Shown here piece after piece: positions 35,526 to 45,770 of a stretch of 64,000 bases of DNA. Numbering within the stretch: the stretch's first letter is position 1; each line of letters begins with the position of its first letter. Source of the DNA: Corynebacterium suicordis DSM 45110 (GTDB lineage: Bacteria; Actinomycetota; Actinomycetes; Mycobacteriales; Mycobacteriaceae); the NCBI RefSeq assembly GCF_015351405.1, contig NZ_JADKMY010000001.1, positions 806,001 through 870,000 on the forward strand, given 5' to 3'. The position numbers were made by a program, and so were the translations under genes. The notes under the pieces were generated by a model that was not told where the DNA came from, did no database searches, and was given only the letters and a program-made list of their open reading frames with translations.

Positions 35526-37283
35526 TTGTTGACTCGGTTTTCTTCTGGCTCTCGGGAGCGTAGGTGGCGGGGGGTCGCCTTTTTGGCGACGCCACTCTCC
35601 ATTCTTCTGCTGGTAGCTTGCCAAGCCAACCCGGGGGATGCACCCACGGTGGAGGACCCCGCTTCCACGGAAGCGGAGACCACCCAACCCACAGCTCCTC
35701 CCAATGCTGAGGAGTTGGAGCTCCACGTTGGTGTGGGTCAATTCACCGACAACTTGAACCCTCATCTCACGGGCAATGTGAACCCCGTGGTGATGGGTAT
35801 CGCAGATCTCACCCTGCCCAGTACTTTTCGTCGCGCAGGCGAGTCCTGGGAGATGGATCCAGATCTGCTGAAAAGTGTGCAGCCCAATGATCCTGCGGCG
35901 CCCACTGAGGTCACCTACACCCTGAACCCTGCGGCTCAGTGGTCGGATGGAACGCCGGTGACCATCAGCGATTTCCGGTACCTCAGCGAGGAGATCGGCA
36001 GCAATCCCGCGGCTAGTGAAGCGGCTTCCTATGGCTTGATCAAATCCATTGAGCCCACCCGCTCCGGCGCCATCGCGGTGAAGTTCGCTGAGCCTTTCGC
36101 TGGCTGGCAAACCCTGTTCCGTCATCTGCTTCCCAGCCACATTTATGGGGCGGAGAATCATCCTTTTTCCACGATGATGGACGGGGCCATGGCTGCCTCT
36201 GGTGGTCCTTATTCGGTGAGCAGCATTGATGAAGGCCGGGGAAAGGTGGAGTTGCGACGCAATGATCGCTATTGGGGAACCACCACTGCGGCTACTGATC
36301 AGCTGATTTTTGATCGCATGCCGGATCTCTCCACGGGCATGCAGATGCTGCGCAGCCAGCAGATTGAAATGATGATCTCCCAACCCAGCGAGATCACAAA
36401 CATCGCTCTGAAATCCCTGCCCGACGTGCAGCATCGCACCGTGGACAGGGGAGTGGACCTGAGCCTATCCATGAACGTGCGTAGTTCCGTCCTGGACACG
36501 GCTGAGAAGCGCGGGGAGGTCCTGCGCGAGCTCAATCCTGCTCTCATTGCGCAGATCGCCACGGAGAACGCCCAGGCACAGCGCCCGGCGCAGCCCGAGA
36601 TTGAAGCGGTCGCGGTGAGTGCTCCCGGCCAGGGTGAGCCTCAGGGGGAAGTGCCTGCGCCGGAAGACATGCGCAAACTCGGACGCTCAGAGGCCGATGG
36701 TGTTCTGGTGATTGGTGCCCCCACAGATGACCAAGCCGCAGTATCCGCTGCGCGCGTGGCAGCTGACCAGCTGAAATCCGCTGGTATTGCCGCGCGAGTG
36801 GTGACCAAAGAAGCCTCCGCACTATTCCGCGAGGATGTCCCTGGCGGCACCGTGGACATGCTGGTGAGTTGGCAAAAAACCGCCCGCAGCGGTGCGGACT
36901 ACCTTGACCAGTTCTCCTGTGTGGAACGAAAAACCGCGGTGCGGGCAGGGGTGGCGTCGGATAAAAAATTGCTGCCATACTCCGGGAACGTCACCGGGTA
37001 CTGCGATCCGGAGCTGAACAAGCAGCTGGGTGCGGTGGTCACGGGGCAGTCCACGCTGGACAGTCAGCGGGGAAGTATTGAGGGGCATATTGCCGAGGCG
37101 AATATCGTGGTGCCTCTGGTGCGCGATCAACTCACGGTAGCTTTGGGGGAAGGGATCGAAGGGCCAGCGGCTTCCCTGGATGCGTGGGCGGTGGATCCGT
37201 ACAGTGCGGTGATGGTCACGGCGCCCGAGTGGAAGAAGCGGCACGGAACAAGCGAGAGCGTTCCTCTCGAAGGAGAGAATTAA
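35526..37283 (+). CDS. lpqW: LpqW-like family 5 solute-binding lipoprotein
   Basis: A 585-residue lipoprotein resembling extracellular solute-binding proteins of peptide ABC transporters. The lipobox is LLVAC (Cys about 32), with a Thr/Glu-rich linker behind it. The SBP_bac_5 body includes GQFTDNLNPHLTG, WSDGTPVTISDFRYL and a ligand-domain repeat. In mycobacteria the gene after typA is lpqW, which regulates phosphatidylinositol mannoside/lipoarabinomannan synthesis rather than peptide uptake. By position the same role is likely here. TTG start with AGGTGGG eight bases upstream. It precedes mshB by two bases. Confidence 0.82.
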   Translation: MLTRFSSGSRERRWRGVAFLATPLSILLLVACQANPGDAPTVEDPASTEAETTQPTAPPNAEELELHVGVGQFTDNLNPHLTGNVNPVVMGIADLTLPSTFRRAGESWEMDPDLLKSVQPNDPAAPTEVTYTLNPAAQWSDGTPVTISDFRYLSEEIGSNPAASEAASYGLIKSIEPTRSGAIAVKFAEPFAGWQTLFRHLLPSHIYGAENHPFSTMMDGAMAASGGPYSVSSIDEGRGKVELRRNDRYWGTTTAATDQLIFDRMPDLSTGMQMLRSQQIEMMISQPSEITNIALKSLPDVQHRTVDRGVDLSLSMNVRSSVLDTAEKRGEVLRELNPALIAQIATENAQAQRPAQPEIEAVAVSAPGQGEPQGEVPAPEDMRKLGRSEADGVLVIGAPTDDQAAVSAARVAADQLKSAGIAARVVTKEASALFREDVPGGTVDMLVSWQKTARSGADYLDQFSCVERKTAVRAGVASDKKLLPYSGNVTGYCDPELNKQLGAVVTGQSTLDSQRGSIEGHIAEANIVVPLVRDQLTVALGEGIEGPAASLDAWAVDPYSAVMVTAPEWKKRHGTSESVPLEGEN

Positions 37284-37285
37284 CA

Positions 37286-38215
37286 GTGCAGGATCTAGCG
37301 AACGTGCGGATCGTGGCGGTGCATGCGCACCCCGATGATGAATCGATTTCTACCGGATTGCTGCTGGCACATGCCGCTCGCCGGGGTGCTCAGGTGACTG
37401 TGGTGACCTGCACCTTGGGTGAGGAAGGGGAGGTCATCGGGGACTATCAACGGCTGGTGGCAGCGGAGACTGGGCTGCTCGGCGGATACCGGCTGGGGGA
37501 ACTGGAACGCGCATTGGCGGCTTTGGGGACAGAGAATTCCCAACCTCGGCTTTTGGACGGGATCGGCACGTGGCGGGACTCTGGGATGGCGGGTTCTGAG
37601 TCCGCCCAGAATCCCGTGGCTTTCTCCAACCCAGACGCTCCCGAGAACTTTCCCCAGCAGGTCAGCCAGCTGCAGGAGATTCTGCGGGAACTACAGCCAG
37701 ACATTCTGGTCACGTATGCCCCGGATGGTGGTTATGGGCATCCAGATCATATCCGCGCGCATGAGATCACCCATGCGGCAGTGGAAGACGGTGCCGTGCC
37801 GAGCGTGCAACAGATCTTGTGGGCGCGCACGGTGACTCAGGATGTCGAAGCCGGACTGCGCGGGGTGAACGCTCCCGCACCGTGGACGTACCCCGAGGAA
37901 GGGGAAATCGCTTCGGTGGATGCCAGCGAGGTGGATTTTCACATTCACGGCACGGCAGCTGATGTGGAGGCCAAGCAGCGGGCGATGGCCGCGCATGTCA
38001 CTCAGATCTGGATGGCTGATGGTCAATCCGAAACGGCCCGCCCGGAGATCGCCGAACTGCCCGAGGGGCAGGATCAGCCGATGTGGGCACTGAGTAACCT
38101 GGTGGCGCAACCGCTGCTGGATACGGAAGCCTATGCGGTGGGCTACAGCGTGCCCGGGGTTGCGCAGAACTACGCAGAGCAGCTCTTTGCCGGGGAGGCC
38201 AGTGATGCCTCCTGA
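37286..38215 (+). CDS. mshB: GlcNAc-inositol deacetylase MshB
   Basis: A 309-residue zinc deacetylase, step 2 of mycothiol synthesis (removal of acetate from GlcNAc-inositol). The metal motif is AHPDDE at 14–19, giving ligands His15 and Asp18, and the third ligand is the His of GYGHPDH (about residue 151). The Asp after His15 is the general base, and length fits the M. tuberculosis enzyme. GTG 37286 is selected because AAGGAGAG lies eight bases upstream; the longer frame is inside lpqW. It is coupled to the downstream small gene and part of the conserved typA–lpqW–mshB run. Confidence 0.92.
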   Translation: MQDLANVRIVAVHAHPDDESISTGLLLAHAARRGAQVTVVTCTLGEEGEVIGDYQRLVAAETGLLGGYRLGELERALAALGTENSQPRLLDGIGTWRDSGMAGSESAQNPVAFSNPDAPENFPQQVSQLQEILRELQPDILVTYAPDGGYGHPDHIRAHEITHAAVEDGAVPSVQQILWARTVTQDVEAGLRGVNAPAPWTYPEEGEIASVDASEVDFHIHGTAADVEAKQRAMAAHVTQIWMADGQSETARPEIAELPEGQDQPMWALSNLVAQPLLDTEAYAVGYSVPGVAQNYAEQLFAGEASDAS

Positions 38216-38666
38216 GGTAAAAGATGAGCCGAACTGGGGGAATCCGGAAAAGTCTCAGGTGCGCAGGGATACATCCAAGGCGGAGCGGATCTCCGGCATC
38301 GTGTGGCTGACCATCGGCGCGCTGTTCTGCTTGTTCGTGTGCGTGTTGTACGTGGGCGCGCGCATCACCGTGGGAAGCCTGAATCTGCCGTTTCCGTGGA
38401 CGGTGATCTTTGCCACATTCATGCTCTACGTGATCAGTTCCACGGCATTGTTGTGGACGGAGAACAAACTGATCGCCGGAATTCCCCTGGCAGCGTGGGT
38501 CTTTGGTTTCGTGGTTTTGACCGCCTGGCCTGCACTGGGGATGGGTGGGGACGTGTTGATGCCGGGTAGCCTGTGGTCCATCGCGCTGATGCTTGGCGGG
38601 ATCGCTGGCGGCTTCTGGCCCCTGGCTCCTCGGTTTTCCTTTGACCCCCCAGCGGTGGAACAATAG
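38205..38666 (+). CDS. Small conserved membrane protein next to mshB
   Basis: A 153-residue membrane protein with four probable helices (about 30–51, 61–83, 88–107 and 121–140) after a charged cytoplasmic N-terminus, and Pro-rich at its end. No known domain. It overlaps the end of mshB by 11 bases, with ATG at 38205 preceded by GGGGAGG, so it is translated with mshB. A membrane-protein gene in this position is a conserved corynebacterial/mycobacterial neighbour, but no function is known to me. Confidence 0.78.
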   Translation: MPPEVKDEPNWGNPEKSQVRRDTSKAERISGIVWLTIGALFCLFVCVLYVGARITVGSLNLPFPWTVIFATFMLYVISSTALLWTENKLIAGIPLAAWVFGFVVLTAWPALGMGGDVLMPGSLWSIALMLGGIAGGFWPLAPRFSFDPPAVEQ

Positions 38667-38773
38667 AAGCTTGATTTAGTATTGCGGTATATTCTGTAAA
38701 TAGACAGATCTGTTCAGACGCTGTTCGGGAGACAGACGAATCTCCCGGGCAAAAGAAAGGTCGGTAGCCGACG

Positions 38774-39094
38774 ATGACCTACACCATCGCACAGCCTTGT
38801 GTTGATGTCCTCGACCGCGCTTGTGTTGAGGAATGCCCAGTGGATTGCATCTACGAGGGCAAGCGCATGCTCTACATCCACCCAGACGAGTGCGTGGACT
38901 GCGGCGCTTGTGAGCCAGTGTGCCCCGTTGAGGCAATCTTCTACGAAGACGATGTTCCCGACGAGTGGGAGCCCTACAACGCGGCCAACGCTGCGTTCTT
39001 CGATGATCTTGGATCTCCCGGTGGCGCAGCCAAGCTGGGACCACAGGACTTCGATGCCGAAATGATCGCCAAGCTTCCCCCGCAGGCTGAGTAA
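38774..39094 (+). CDS. fdxC: 7Fe ferredoxin FdxC
   Basis: A 106-residue ferredoxin with one [3Fe-4S] and one [4Fe-4S] cluster. Cys9, Cys17, Cys21 with C-x7-C-x3-C-P, and Cys40, Cys43, Cys46, Cys50 with C-x2-C-x2-C-x3-C-P are all present, so the cluster binding set is complete. It carries low-potential electrons, probably for cytochrome P450, oxidoreductase or succinylase-side reactions; no partner is encoded here. ATG 38774 with AGAAAGG about ten bases upstream. dapC follows two bases later, the order seen in mycobacteria (fdxC–dapC). Confidence 0.95.
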   Translation: MTYTIAQPCVDVLDRACVEECPVDCIYEGKRMLYIHPDECVDCGACEPVCPVEAIFYEDDVPDEWEPYNAANAAFFDDLGSPGGAAKLGPQDFDAEMIAKLPPQAE

Positions 39095-39096
39095 AG

Positions 39097-40230
39097 ATGG
39101 CCGCGCCGCGAGTTCCCGTTGCTGAACGCCTCCCGGATTTCCCGTGGGATTCCATTGCCGATGCCAAAGCCACGGCATCCGCGCACCCAGAGGGCATCGT
39201 TGACCTCTCGGTGGGTACTCCCATTGATCGGGTTTCCCCGAGCATCCAGCTGGCACTCGCGGAATCTGCCGCGGTACCCGGTTACCCGCAGACCAAGGGC
39301 ACGGCTCGCTTGCGCGGCGCTATCACCAGCGCCATGGAACGTCGATATGGCGTGACCGGCCTGGATCCGGAGCACCACGTGCTGCCCGTGATCGGCACCA
39401 AGGAAGCCATCGCGTGGCTTCCCACACTCCTGGGAATCGACGCGGGGCACACCGTAGTCATCCCAGAACTGGCCTATCCCACCTATGAGGTCTCCGCGAA
39501 GTTGGCTGGGGCCGAGGTGCTGCGCAGCGATTCGCTTCTTCGTCTCGGGCCTAGCTCGCCAGCGCTGTTCTACTTGAACTCCCCGGCAAACCCGCACGGC
39601 AAGGTCTTGGGCGTGGATCACCTGCGCAAGATGGTGCAGTTCGCTCGCGAACGCGGCACGATCGTGGTCTCCGACGAGTGCTACCTGGGACTGGGATGGG
39701 AAGGCGAACGCCCCCGCTCCATCCTGGATCCTGAAGTGTGCGGGGGAGACTTCACCAACCTGATCGCGGTACATTCGCTGTCCAAGACCTCCAACATGGC
39801 CAGCTACCGCGCCGGATGGCTGGCAGGCGATCCGAAGCTGATCCAGGAGCTGCTGGAAGTGCGCCGCCACGCTGGGCTAATGAATCCCGGGCCGATCCAA
39901 GCTGCCATGGTGGCTGCCCTCGAGGATGATGGCCACGAGCAGCTGCAGAAGACCCTCTACGCTTACCGTCGCAACGTGTTGCGCAGTGCTCTGGAGCAAG
40001 CTGGATTCACCATCGAGCACTCCGAGGCTGGCCTGTACCTCTGGGCCACCGAGGGTCGCGATGGCCGAGAGACGCTGAACCGCCTGGCCGAGCTGGGCAT
40101 CCTCTGCGCCCCCGGTGAGTTCTACGGCCCAGCCGGTGCGAACTACGTGCGCATCGGCCTGACCGCCACTGATGAGCAGATTGAGGCCGCTGCCGAGCGT
40201 CTCAACGCGCAGCCCCTCGACCCTCAATAG
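39097..40230 (+). CDS. dapC: N-succinyldiaminopimelate aminotransferase DapC
   Basis: A 377-residue PLP aminotransferase of fold type I that makes N-succinyl-LL-2,6-diaminopimelate in lysine and peptidoglycan synthesis. Visible: SVGTPIDRVSP, YPQTKGTARLRGAI, LYFLNSPANPHGKV-like YLNSPANPHGK, DECYLGLGWEG, and SLSKTSNMASYRAGW carrying the PLP lysine (about residue 229). ATG 39097, immediately after fdxC. dapD lies two genes on and dapE four, so the succinylase branch is almost fully represented here. Confidence 0.93.
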   Translation: MAAPRVPVAERLPDFPWDSIADAKATASAHPEGIVDLSVGTPIDRVSPSIQLALAESAAVPGYPQTKGTARLRGAITSAMERRYGVTGLDPEHHVLPVIGTKEAIAWLPTLLGIDAGHTVVIPELAYPTYEVSAKLAGAEVLRSDSLLRLGPSSPALFYLNSPANPHGKVLGVDHLRKMVQFARERGTIVVSDECYLGLGWEGERPRSILDPEVCGGDFTNLIAVHSLSKTSNMASYRAGWLAGDPKLIQELLEVRRHAGLMNPGPIQAAMVAALEDDGHEQLQKTLYAYRRNVLRSALEQAGFTIEHSEAGLYLWATEGRDGRETLNRLAELGILCAPGEFYGPAGANYVRIGLTATDEQIEAAAERLNAQPLDPQ

Positions 40231-40239
40231 CCCACCCAC

Positions 40240-41127
40240 GTGGATTTGCAGCGCTGGGCACCCGAGCCCAGAGAGGGCATTTCTGCGCAGCGCAGCCTGC
40301 TTTCCGGCACGGTTCCCGAGGACGGGGTGGAATACCTCGCTGCCGCCGCTGGTGATTCCCCTTATCCCGCGGGCCAGCTCCTCATCCCCGGCACCGCGCT
40401 GGCAAAACCGATACCCGCCTGGCATTTCCCGGAGATCGGCCCAGAGCCCCCGCACCTCTTGCGCCTCCCCATCAACGTGTTGGCGGAGACCCCTGATGTC
40501 CTAATTGTGGACAAACCCCACGGCCTGCCCTCCACTCCCAACGGTCGCCTCATGCGCGCTACCGCCCAGACCCTCTTGCGCACCCGTCGCGCGGAACCCG
40601 GTTTGGTGGCCGCGCATCGCTTGGATCGTCTCACAGGTGGCATCCTCCTTCTTTCTCGACGCCTACCTACCCGAGGCATGCTCCAAACCCAGTTCCAGCG
40701 CCATGAGGTGTCCAAGGTGTACGTGGCGCGCACACACGCGGATGTGGACCACGTTCTGAGGTTTGCCGGAGCTGTGGGGGCAGGGGTGGCGTCGGGAAAA
40801 AGAACGAGGATTGAACTGCCGATGCGCAAAGTGAAGGGGGATCCGCACGTGACGGTGGATGCGCGGGGGAAGGTGACCGAGACGTGGGTGACGCGGACGG
40901 GGGAGAGGGAGTTTCGGCTGGAGCCGCGCACCGGGCACACTCATCAGCTGCGGGTGGTGATGAATCACCTGGGGATGCCGATTGCGGGGGATGACACGTA
41001 TCCGCAGGTGCGGGTGGCGGATCTGTGGGAGGAAGGCGCAGAAAAGCTCCAGCTGCGGGCGGTGCAACTGGAGCTCGTGGAGCCCACGATGGGGCGCGTG
41101 CGCTGGGAGGCGCCGGGATTGGACTAG
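40240..41127 (+). CDS. RluA-family pseudouridine synthase
   Basis: A 295-residue pseudouridine synthase that isomerises uridine in rRNA or tRNA. The catalytic motif is HRLDRLTGG with Asp129, preceded by [12 protein letters not shown] and followed by [25 protein letters not shown], all typical of RluA type. The N-terminal 80 residues lack an S4 domain and are poorly conserved. Target site unknown. GTG 40240. It contains two inverted copies of the recurrent motif (40656 and 40787). Ends overlapping dapD by four bases, convergently. Confidence 0.9.
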   Translation: MDLQRWAPEPREGISAQRSLLSGTVPEDGVEYLAAAAGDSPYPAGQLLIPGTALAKPIPAWHFPEIGPEPPHLLRLPINVLAETPDVLIVDKPHGLPSTPNGRLMRATAQTLLRTRRAEPGLVAAHRLDRLTGGILLLSRRLPTRGMLQTQFQRHEVSKVYVARTHADVDHVLRFAGAVGAGVASGKRTRIELPMRKVKGDPHVTVDARGKVTETWVTRTGEREFRLEPRTGHTHQLRVVMNHLGMPIAGDDTYPQVRVADLWEEGAEKLQLRAVQLELVEPTMGRVRWEAPGLD

Positions 41128-42077
41128 TTCTTGTGGAGGTCCTCGTTGAGCTCCACGGACTGATCACCAGCGGTGACTGCCTCCACGGCTCCACTGACGG
41201 AGTTGCGGCGGAAAAGGAGGTTGGACTTGCCGGAAAGCTCGGATGCCTTGACCACGGTGCCATCCTCGAGGGTGACCTTGGTGCCGAAGGTGATGTAGAG
41301 GCCAGCCTCCACCACCACGTTGTCACCCAGGGAAATTCCCACGCCGGCATTTGCGCCCAGCAGGCAACCGCGACCGATGGAGATGACCTGCTTGCCGCCA
41401 CCGGACAGCGTGCCCATGATGGAGGCGCCGCCGCCGATATCGGAGCCATCGCCCACCAGCACACCGCCGGAGATGCGGCCTTCGACCATCGAGGAACCCA
41501 GGGTTCCCGCATTGAAGTTCACGAAGCCCTCGTGCATCACGGTGGTGCCTTCGGCGAGGTGAGCACCGAGGCGGACGCGGTCAGCATCGCCGATGCGAAC
41601 CCCGGTGGCCACCACGTAATCCACCATGCGGGGGAACTTATCGATGGAGTACACGGTGACGGGGCCACGCTGTGCCTGCAGGCGAGCGCGGGTGAGCTCG
41701 AAGCCTTCCACTGCGCAGGGGCCGTGGTTGGTCCACACCACGTTGCTGAGCAGGCCGAACACGCCATCCAGGTTGCAGCCGTGTGGCTGGATCAGGCGAC
41801 CGGAGATCAGGTGGAGGCGGAGGTACGCATCATAGGCATCGGTGGGAGCAGCATCCAGATCCGCGATCACCGTGCGGATGGCCACGCGGCGCACGCCACG
41901 GATCTCGTCGGCGCCCACCAAGTCAGCGGCCTCCGGGCTGACTTCAGCGGCATCAACCTCAGTGGTGCCCGCGTTCTCGCTGGAGGAATCCGCGAGCTCG
42001 AAGTTGGTGAACCAAGCATCGAGGACAACGTCCTTCTCGGTCAGCGTTGCAAATCCATTACCTATAGCAGCAGTCAT
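41124..42077 (-). CDS. dapD: Tetrahydrodipicolinate N-succinyltransferase DapD (actinobacterial type)
   Basis: A 317-residue succinyltransferase that succinylates tetrahydrodipicolinate, the entry to the succinylase branch. The left-handed β-helix hexapeptide repeats run through about 160–275 (for example [32 protein letters not shown] and [14 protein letters not shown]). The N-terminus and the Glu/Gly loop match the DapD2 group of actinobacteria. A trimer, active with succinyl-CoA from the TCA cycle (odhA product). ATG 42077. It converges with the pseudouridine synthase gene. Confidence 0.93.
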   Translation of the reverse strand: MTAAIGNGFATLTEKDVVLDAWFTNFELADSSSENAGTTEVDAAEVSPEAADLVGADEIRGVRRVAIRTVIADLDAAPTDAYDAYLRLHLISGRLIQPHGCNLDGVFGLLSNVVWTNHGPCAVEGFELTRARLQAQRGPVTVYSIDKFPRMVDYVVATGVRIGDADRVRLGAHLAEGTTVMHEGFVNFNAGTLGSSMVEGRISGGVLVGDGSDIGGGASIMGTLSGGGKQVISIGRGCLLGANAGVGISLGDNVVVEAGLYITFGTKVTLEDGTVVKASELSGKSNLLFRRNSVSGAVEAVTAGDQSVELNEDLHKN

Positions 42078-42145
42078 AGTGGTGAATCCTACCGAAACCG
42101 CGGGCGCTGGTGGCCCGCAGGTTTCGGAAAACTAGTGGGTGGAAG

Positions 42146-43561
42146 TTAGTTGGCGGGTGCCGCAGGCTCGGTGCGGGCGAGGGAATCATCGTAATCCGGC
42201 TCGGTGCGATTCTTACCCACGACCCAACCCAGCAGGGAGAGAGCCGCGAAGGCGATAGCCACGGTGACAACCTGCAGGCGAGCGCTCTCATCCCAGAGCA
42301 TGAGCAGACCGAGGCCCACCACCAGGAAGAACGTGATCCATGGCAGCACCGGGTAGCCCCACATGCGCACCAGGAGTTTGCCTTCCTTTTCCAGGACTGG
42401 ACGGAGGCGGATGGAGGACAGAGTGATCATGGCCCAGATCACCAGCAGCGAGCCACCCACGGCGTTGAAGAGGATGTTGATGAGGTTGGCCGGTCCCCAG
42501 ACCTGCAGCGCCACGGAGATGAAAGCAAAGACGAGGGAGGAGACGACGGCAAAGATGGGCACCCGGCCAGCGCTGAGCTTGCGGAACACCTTGGGAGCAT
42601 AGCCCTGGTGGGAGAAGCTGTAGACCAAGCGTGAGGTGGCGTAGATCTGCGCGTTGAACGCAGACAGCAGGGCGATGACGATGACGATCTCCATGATGAG
42701 CACCACGCCAGGGATCTCCGCGAAACCGAGGATCCGTGTGAAGGGGGATTCTTCAGCGCTTTCGGCCTGACCCAGATCGCTTGGCGGAAGCAGGGCGGCG
42801 ATGAAGAACACGGAGCCCAGGTAGAACACGGAGATGCGCCAGATCACTGCGCGCACGGCTGCGGCAATGGATTCGCTGGGCTTCTCGGATTCAGCGGCGG
42901 CGATGGTGACGATCTCAATACCGCCGAAAGCGAAGGCCACAGCCAGCAGGCCCACGGCCAAACCGGAAATGCCATTGGGCATGAAGTCCGAGTAGTTGGA
43001 CAAACCTGGGGACTCGTAATTGGGGAAGAGGTTGAACATCAGACCTGCGGAAATGATCAGGAAGAGGACCAGCACGCCCACCTTGATGAACGCGAACCAG
43101 TACTCAAACTCGCCAAAGCCACGGACGGCGGCGAGGTTGACCACCGTGAACAGGCAGACTGCGACCAATCCGGGGATCCAGCCGGGCACACCGAACCACT
43201 GACCCATGATGGCGCCAGCGCCGGTGATCTCCGCACCCATCACCATGATGAGCATGAACCAGTACAACCAGCCCAAAGAGAAACCGGCCCAGTTGCCGAA
43301 TGCCATGCGGGCATAGGTGGCAAAGGAGCCGGAAGCGGGGCGAGCGGCAGCCATTTCTCCGAGCATCTGCATCACGAAAACCACGAGGATTCCGGCGACG
43401 ATGTAGGAGAGAAGCACAGCCGGGCCAGCAGCATTAATGCCAACTCCGGTGCCGAGGAATAGACCAGCGCCGATGGCAGAGCCCAGGCCCATCATTGTGA
43501 GGTGTCGAGTCTTCAGCCCGTGCCCGAGTTGCGCGGGAGACCCAGTAGAAGGTGTTGTCAT
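42146..43561 (-). CDS. Amino-acid permease of the AAT/APC family
   Basis: A 471-residue permease with twelve helices. The start HLTMMGLGSAIGAGLFLGTGVGI is the classic APC substrate-binding helix; later motifs include FATYARMAFGNWAGFSLGW and SYIVAGILVVFVMQMLGEMA. It belongs to the AAT group (for example proline, aromatic or lysine permeases), proton-coupled at the plasma membrane. The substrate cannot be read. ATG 43561. Its placement between dapD and dapE does not prove a lysine link. It faces dapE with about 95 bases between. Confidence 0.88.
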   Translation of the reverse strand: MTTPSTGSPAQLGHGLKTRHLTMMGLGSAIGAGLFLGTGVGINAAGPAVLLSYIVAGILVVFVMQMLGEMAAARPASGSFATYARMAFGNWAGFSLGWLYWFMLIMVMGAEITGAGAIMGQWFGVPGWIPGLVAVCLFTVVNLAAVRGFGEFEYWFAFIKVGVLVLFLIISAGLMFNLFPNYESPGLSNYSDFMPNGISGLAVGLLAVAFAFGGIEIVTIAAAESEKPSESIAAAVRAVIWRISVFYLGSVFFIAALLPPSDLGQAESAEESPFTRILGFAEIPGVVLIMEIVIVIALLSAFNAQIYATSRLVYSFSHQGYAPKVFRKLSAGRVPIFAVVSSLVFAFISVALQVWGPANLINILFNAVGGSLLVIWAMITLSSIRLRPVLEKEGKLLVRMWGYPVLPWITFFLVVGLGLLMLWDESARLQVVTVAIAFAALSLLGWVVGKNRTEPDYDDSLARTEPAAPAN

Positions 43562-43656
43562 AGCGAGAATTGTCGCACATTGACCTACGGGTTATGGAAA
43601 TCTCACAAATTCTCTGTCCCTGTGCAATGTCTGCCTTATCTATACGATGAGAAACG

Positions 43657-44820
43657 ATGGCTAAAAACGAGCAACCCCAGGATTATGAACAGTTTCGCGG
43701 AACAGGATCGATAGACCTGTTTCAAGATCCCATTTCGCTGACTGCTGCTTTGGTGGATATTTACAGTGAATCGCACCAGGAGCAGGTCATCGCAGACACG
43801 CTGGAACCGGCACTGAGGGAAATCCCCGGTGTGGAGGTGCAGCGTCGCGGCAACACTCTGGTGGCCCGCACCGACAGGGGCTTGGGGGATCGGGTGATCC
43901 TCGCCGGTCACATCGATACGGTGCCTCCGGCGGAGAATTTGCCCTCACGCATTGGGCCGGATCCAGAAACGGGTGAGGAAATCCTCTTTGGCCTGGGCAG
44001 CGTGGACATGAAATCCGGAGCCGCCTGCTACATGCACGCCTTTGCCACGCTGGCGCAGTCCGCGGACCTGCAGCGGGACCTCACCTTGGTGCTCTACGAA
44101 GGTGAAGAGGTGGCCACCAAGTACAACGGCCTGCATCACCTGGTGCAATCGGATCCAGAACTACTGGAAGGCTCTGTCGCGCTATTGGGTGAGCCTTCCA
44201 ACGCGCAGATCGAGGCCGGTTGCCAGGGCACGCTGCGGCTCAAGGTCACTGCACTCGGCCAGCGGGCGCACTCCGCGCGCAGCTGGCTGGGGGATAACGC
44301 CCTGCACAAGCTGGCCCGGGTGATTACCCGGGTGGCGGATTATGAGGCCCAAGATGTGGAGATCGATGGTCTCACGTACCGCGAGGGATTGAACTTTGTG
44401 ATCGCGGAATCCGGTGTGGCCACCAACACCATCCCGGATGAGGCATGGGGCTTCGTGAACTTCCGCTTCGCGCCCAACCGCACCGTTGAGCAAGCCCTCA
44501 CCCATACCTATGAAGTGCTCGGGATCGGTACGCCGGAGAATCCGCACGAGGGCTTCACCCTGGAGATTGATGACACGGCAAGCGGTGCCCTGCCCGGCCT
44601 GGACCAGCCAGTCACACAGCGTCTGGTGGAGGCCACGGGAGGCAATGTCCACCCGAAGTTCGGATGGACGGACGTGGCGTGCTTCACACAATTGGGCATT
44701 CCTGCGGTCAACTTCGGCGCCGGAAATCCGGGCCTTGCGCACACGCGCGAGGAGCGGTGCCCCGTGCAGCAGATCACGACGGTCTCTGAACAGCTGCACA
44801 AGTTCCTCACGAGCAAGTAA
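43657..44820 (+). CDS. dapE: Succinyl-diaminopimelate desuccinylase DapE
   Basis: A 387-residue M20-family zinc aminoacylase that removes succinate to give LL-diaminopimelate. The metal site shows GHIDTVPP (His85, Asp87), YEGEEV (general base Glu and ligand Glu), and a late ERCPVQQI. The lid/dimerisation insertion (LRLKVTALGQRAHSA…) is also visible. ATG 43657. Together with dapC and dapD it completes most of the succinylase branch in this 5.7 kb stretch. The TIGR00730 gene follows 90 bases downstream. Confidence 0.93.
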   Translation: MAKNEQPQDYEQFRGTGSIDLFQDPISLTAALVDIYSESHQEQVIADTLEPALREIPGVEVQRRGNTLVARTDRGLGDRVILAGHIDTVPPAENLPSRIGPDPETGEEILFGLGSVDMKSGAACYMHAFATLAQSADLQRDLTLVLYEGEEVATKYNGLHHLVQSDPELLEGSVALLGEPSNAQIEAGCQGTLRLKVTALGQRAHSARSWLGDNALHKLARVITRVADYEAQDVEIDGLTYREGLNFVIAESGVATNTIPDEAWGFVNFRFAPNRTVEQALTHTYEVLGIGTPENPHEGFTLEIDDTASGALPGLDQPVTQRLVEATGGNVHPKFGWTDVACFTQLGIPAVNFGAGNPGLAHTREERCPVQQITTVSEQLHKFLTSK

Positions 44821-44910
44821 CTCCGCGCCTGACAGCGCAGCAATTCCCCCGAATAAACCAGCAAAAACAAACCTAACAATCCCAGCAACCGATAGTCGGA
44901 GTGAGAAAAC

Positions 44911-45765
44911 ATGGATAAGCAGCCACAATCCCCACAGGGCCGGAATGATTTCGGCCTCCGCGGCCCGGTCATGCTCCGCGGCAGCCAGCTAGGCAAGCAG
45001 GAATCAACCACCGACCAGCGCCTCCTGGGCGAGCAGAACAGCGTGGATTGGCTGCACACCGATCCCTGGCGGGTCATGCGCATCCAATCCGAGTTCGTGG
45101 ATGGCTTTGGCGCGCTGGCCAAGATCCCCAAAGCCATCACCGTGTTCGGCTCCGCCCGCGTGAAGCCGGGACATGCCTACTACGAGCTGGGCAGGGAACT
45201 GGGCAAGCTGATCACCGAGGCCGGATACGCCACCATCACCGGTGGCGGCCCAGGACTCATGGAAGCGCCCAACCGCGGCGCGCAGGAAGCAGGCGGGTTG
45301 TCCATCGGCTTGGGCATCGAGCTCCCCATGGAACAGGGCCTCAACGACTGGGTGGACCTGGGCCTCAACTTCCGCTATTTCTTCGTGCGCAAGACCATGT
45401 TCCTCAAGTACTCACAGGCGTACATCTGCCTGCCCGGTGGATTCGGCACCCTGGATGAACTCTTCGAGGCACTGGTGATGGTGCAGACCGAAAAGATCCA
45501 GAAGTTCCCCATCGTCCTGATCGGCACCGAATTCTGGGGCGGCCTGGTGGACTGGATCCGCGCTCGCCTGGTGGATGAGGCCATGATTAACGCGGATGAC
45601 CCCGATCTCTTCTTCGTCACGGATGATCCGAAGGAAGCGGTTGATTTCATCGTTTCCGCCCATGACCAGCGGGTTGATGACCTTCTGGAGCGTCGCGAGG
45701 AGCTGCGCCAGCAATCGGCTGCGCTGGACCGGGAGATTGGCCGCTTTCAAGCCGAGGTAGATTAG
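44911..45765 (+). CDS. LOG-family Rossmann-fold protein (TIGR00730)
   Basis: A 284-residue Rossmann protein of the LOG (cytokinin-riboside-monophosphate phosphoribohydrolase) family. Signature motifs GGGPGLMEAPNRGA (111–124) and PGGFGTLDE (175–183) are intact, which mark the AMP/ribose-binding and catalytic site. The bacterial role is uncertain; mycobacterial Rv1205 produces cytokinins. A 45-residue N-terminal extension is present. The position between dapE and the DivIVA-domain gene is the mycobacterial/corynebacterial order. ATG 44911. Confidence 0.9.
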   Translation: MDKQPQSPQGRNDFGLRGPVMLRGSQLGKQESTTDQRLLGEQNSVDWLHTDPWRVMRIQSEFVDGFGALAKIPKAITVFGSARVKPGHAYYELGRELGKLITEAGYATITGGGPGLMEAPNRGAQEAGGLSIGLGIELPMEQGLNDWVDLGLNFRYFFVRKTMFLKYSQAYICLPGGFGTLDELFEALVMVQTEKIQKFPIVLIGTEFWGGLVDWIRARLVDEAMINADDPDLFFVTDDPKEAVDFIVSAHDQRVDDLLERREELRQQSAALDREIGRFQAEVD

Positions 45766-45770
45766 TTTCC

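Noticed and set aside
37184-37285. A longer mshB starting inside lpqW
   Set aside because: It would add 34 unconserved residues and overlap lpqW; the GTG at 37286 has a well-spaced AAGGAGAG.
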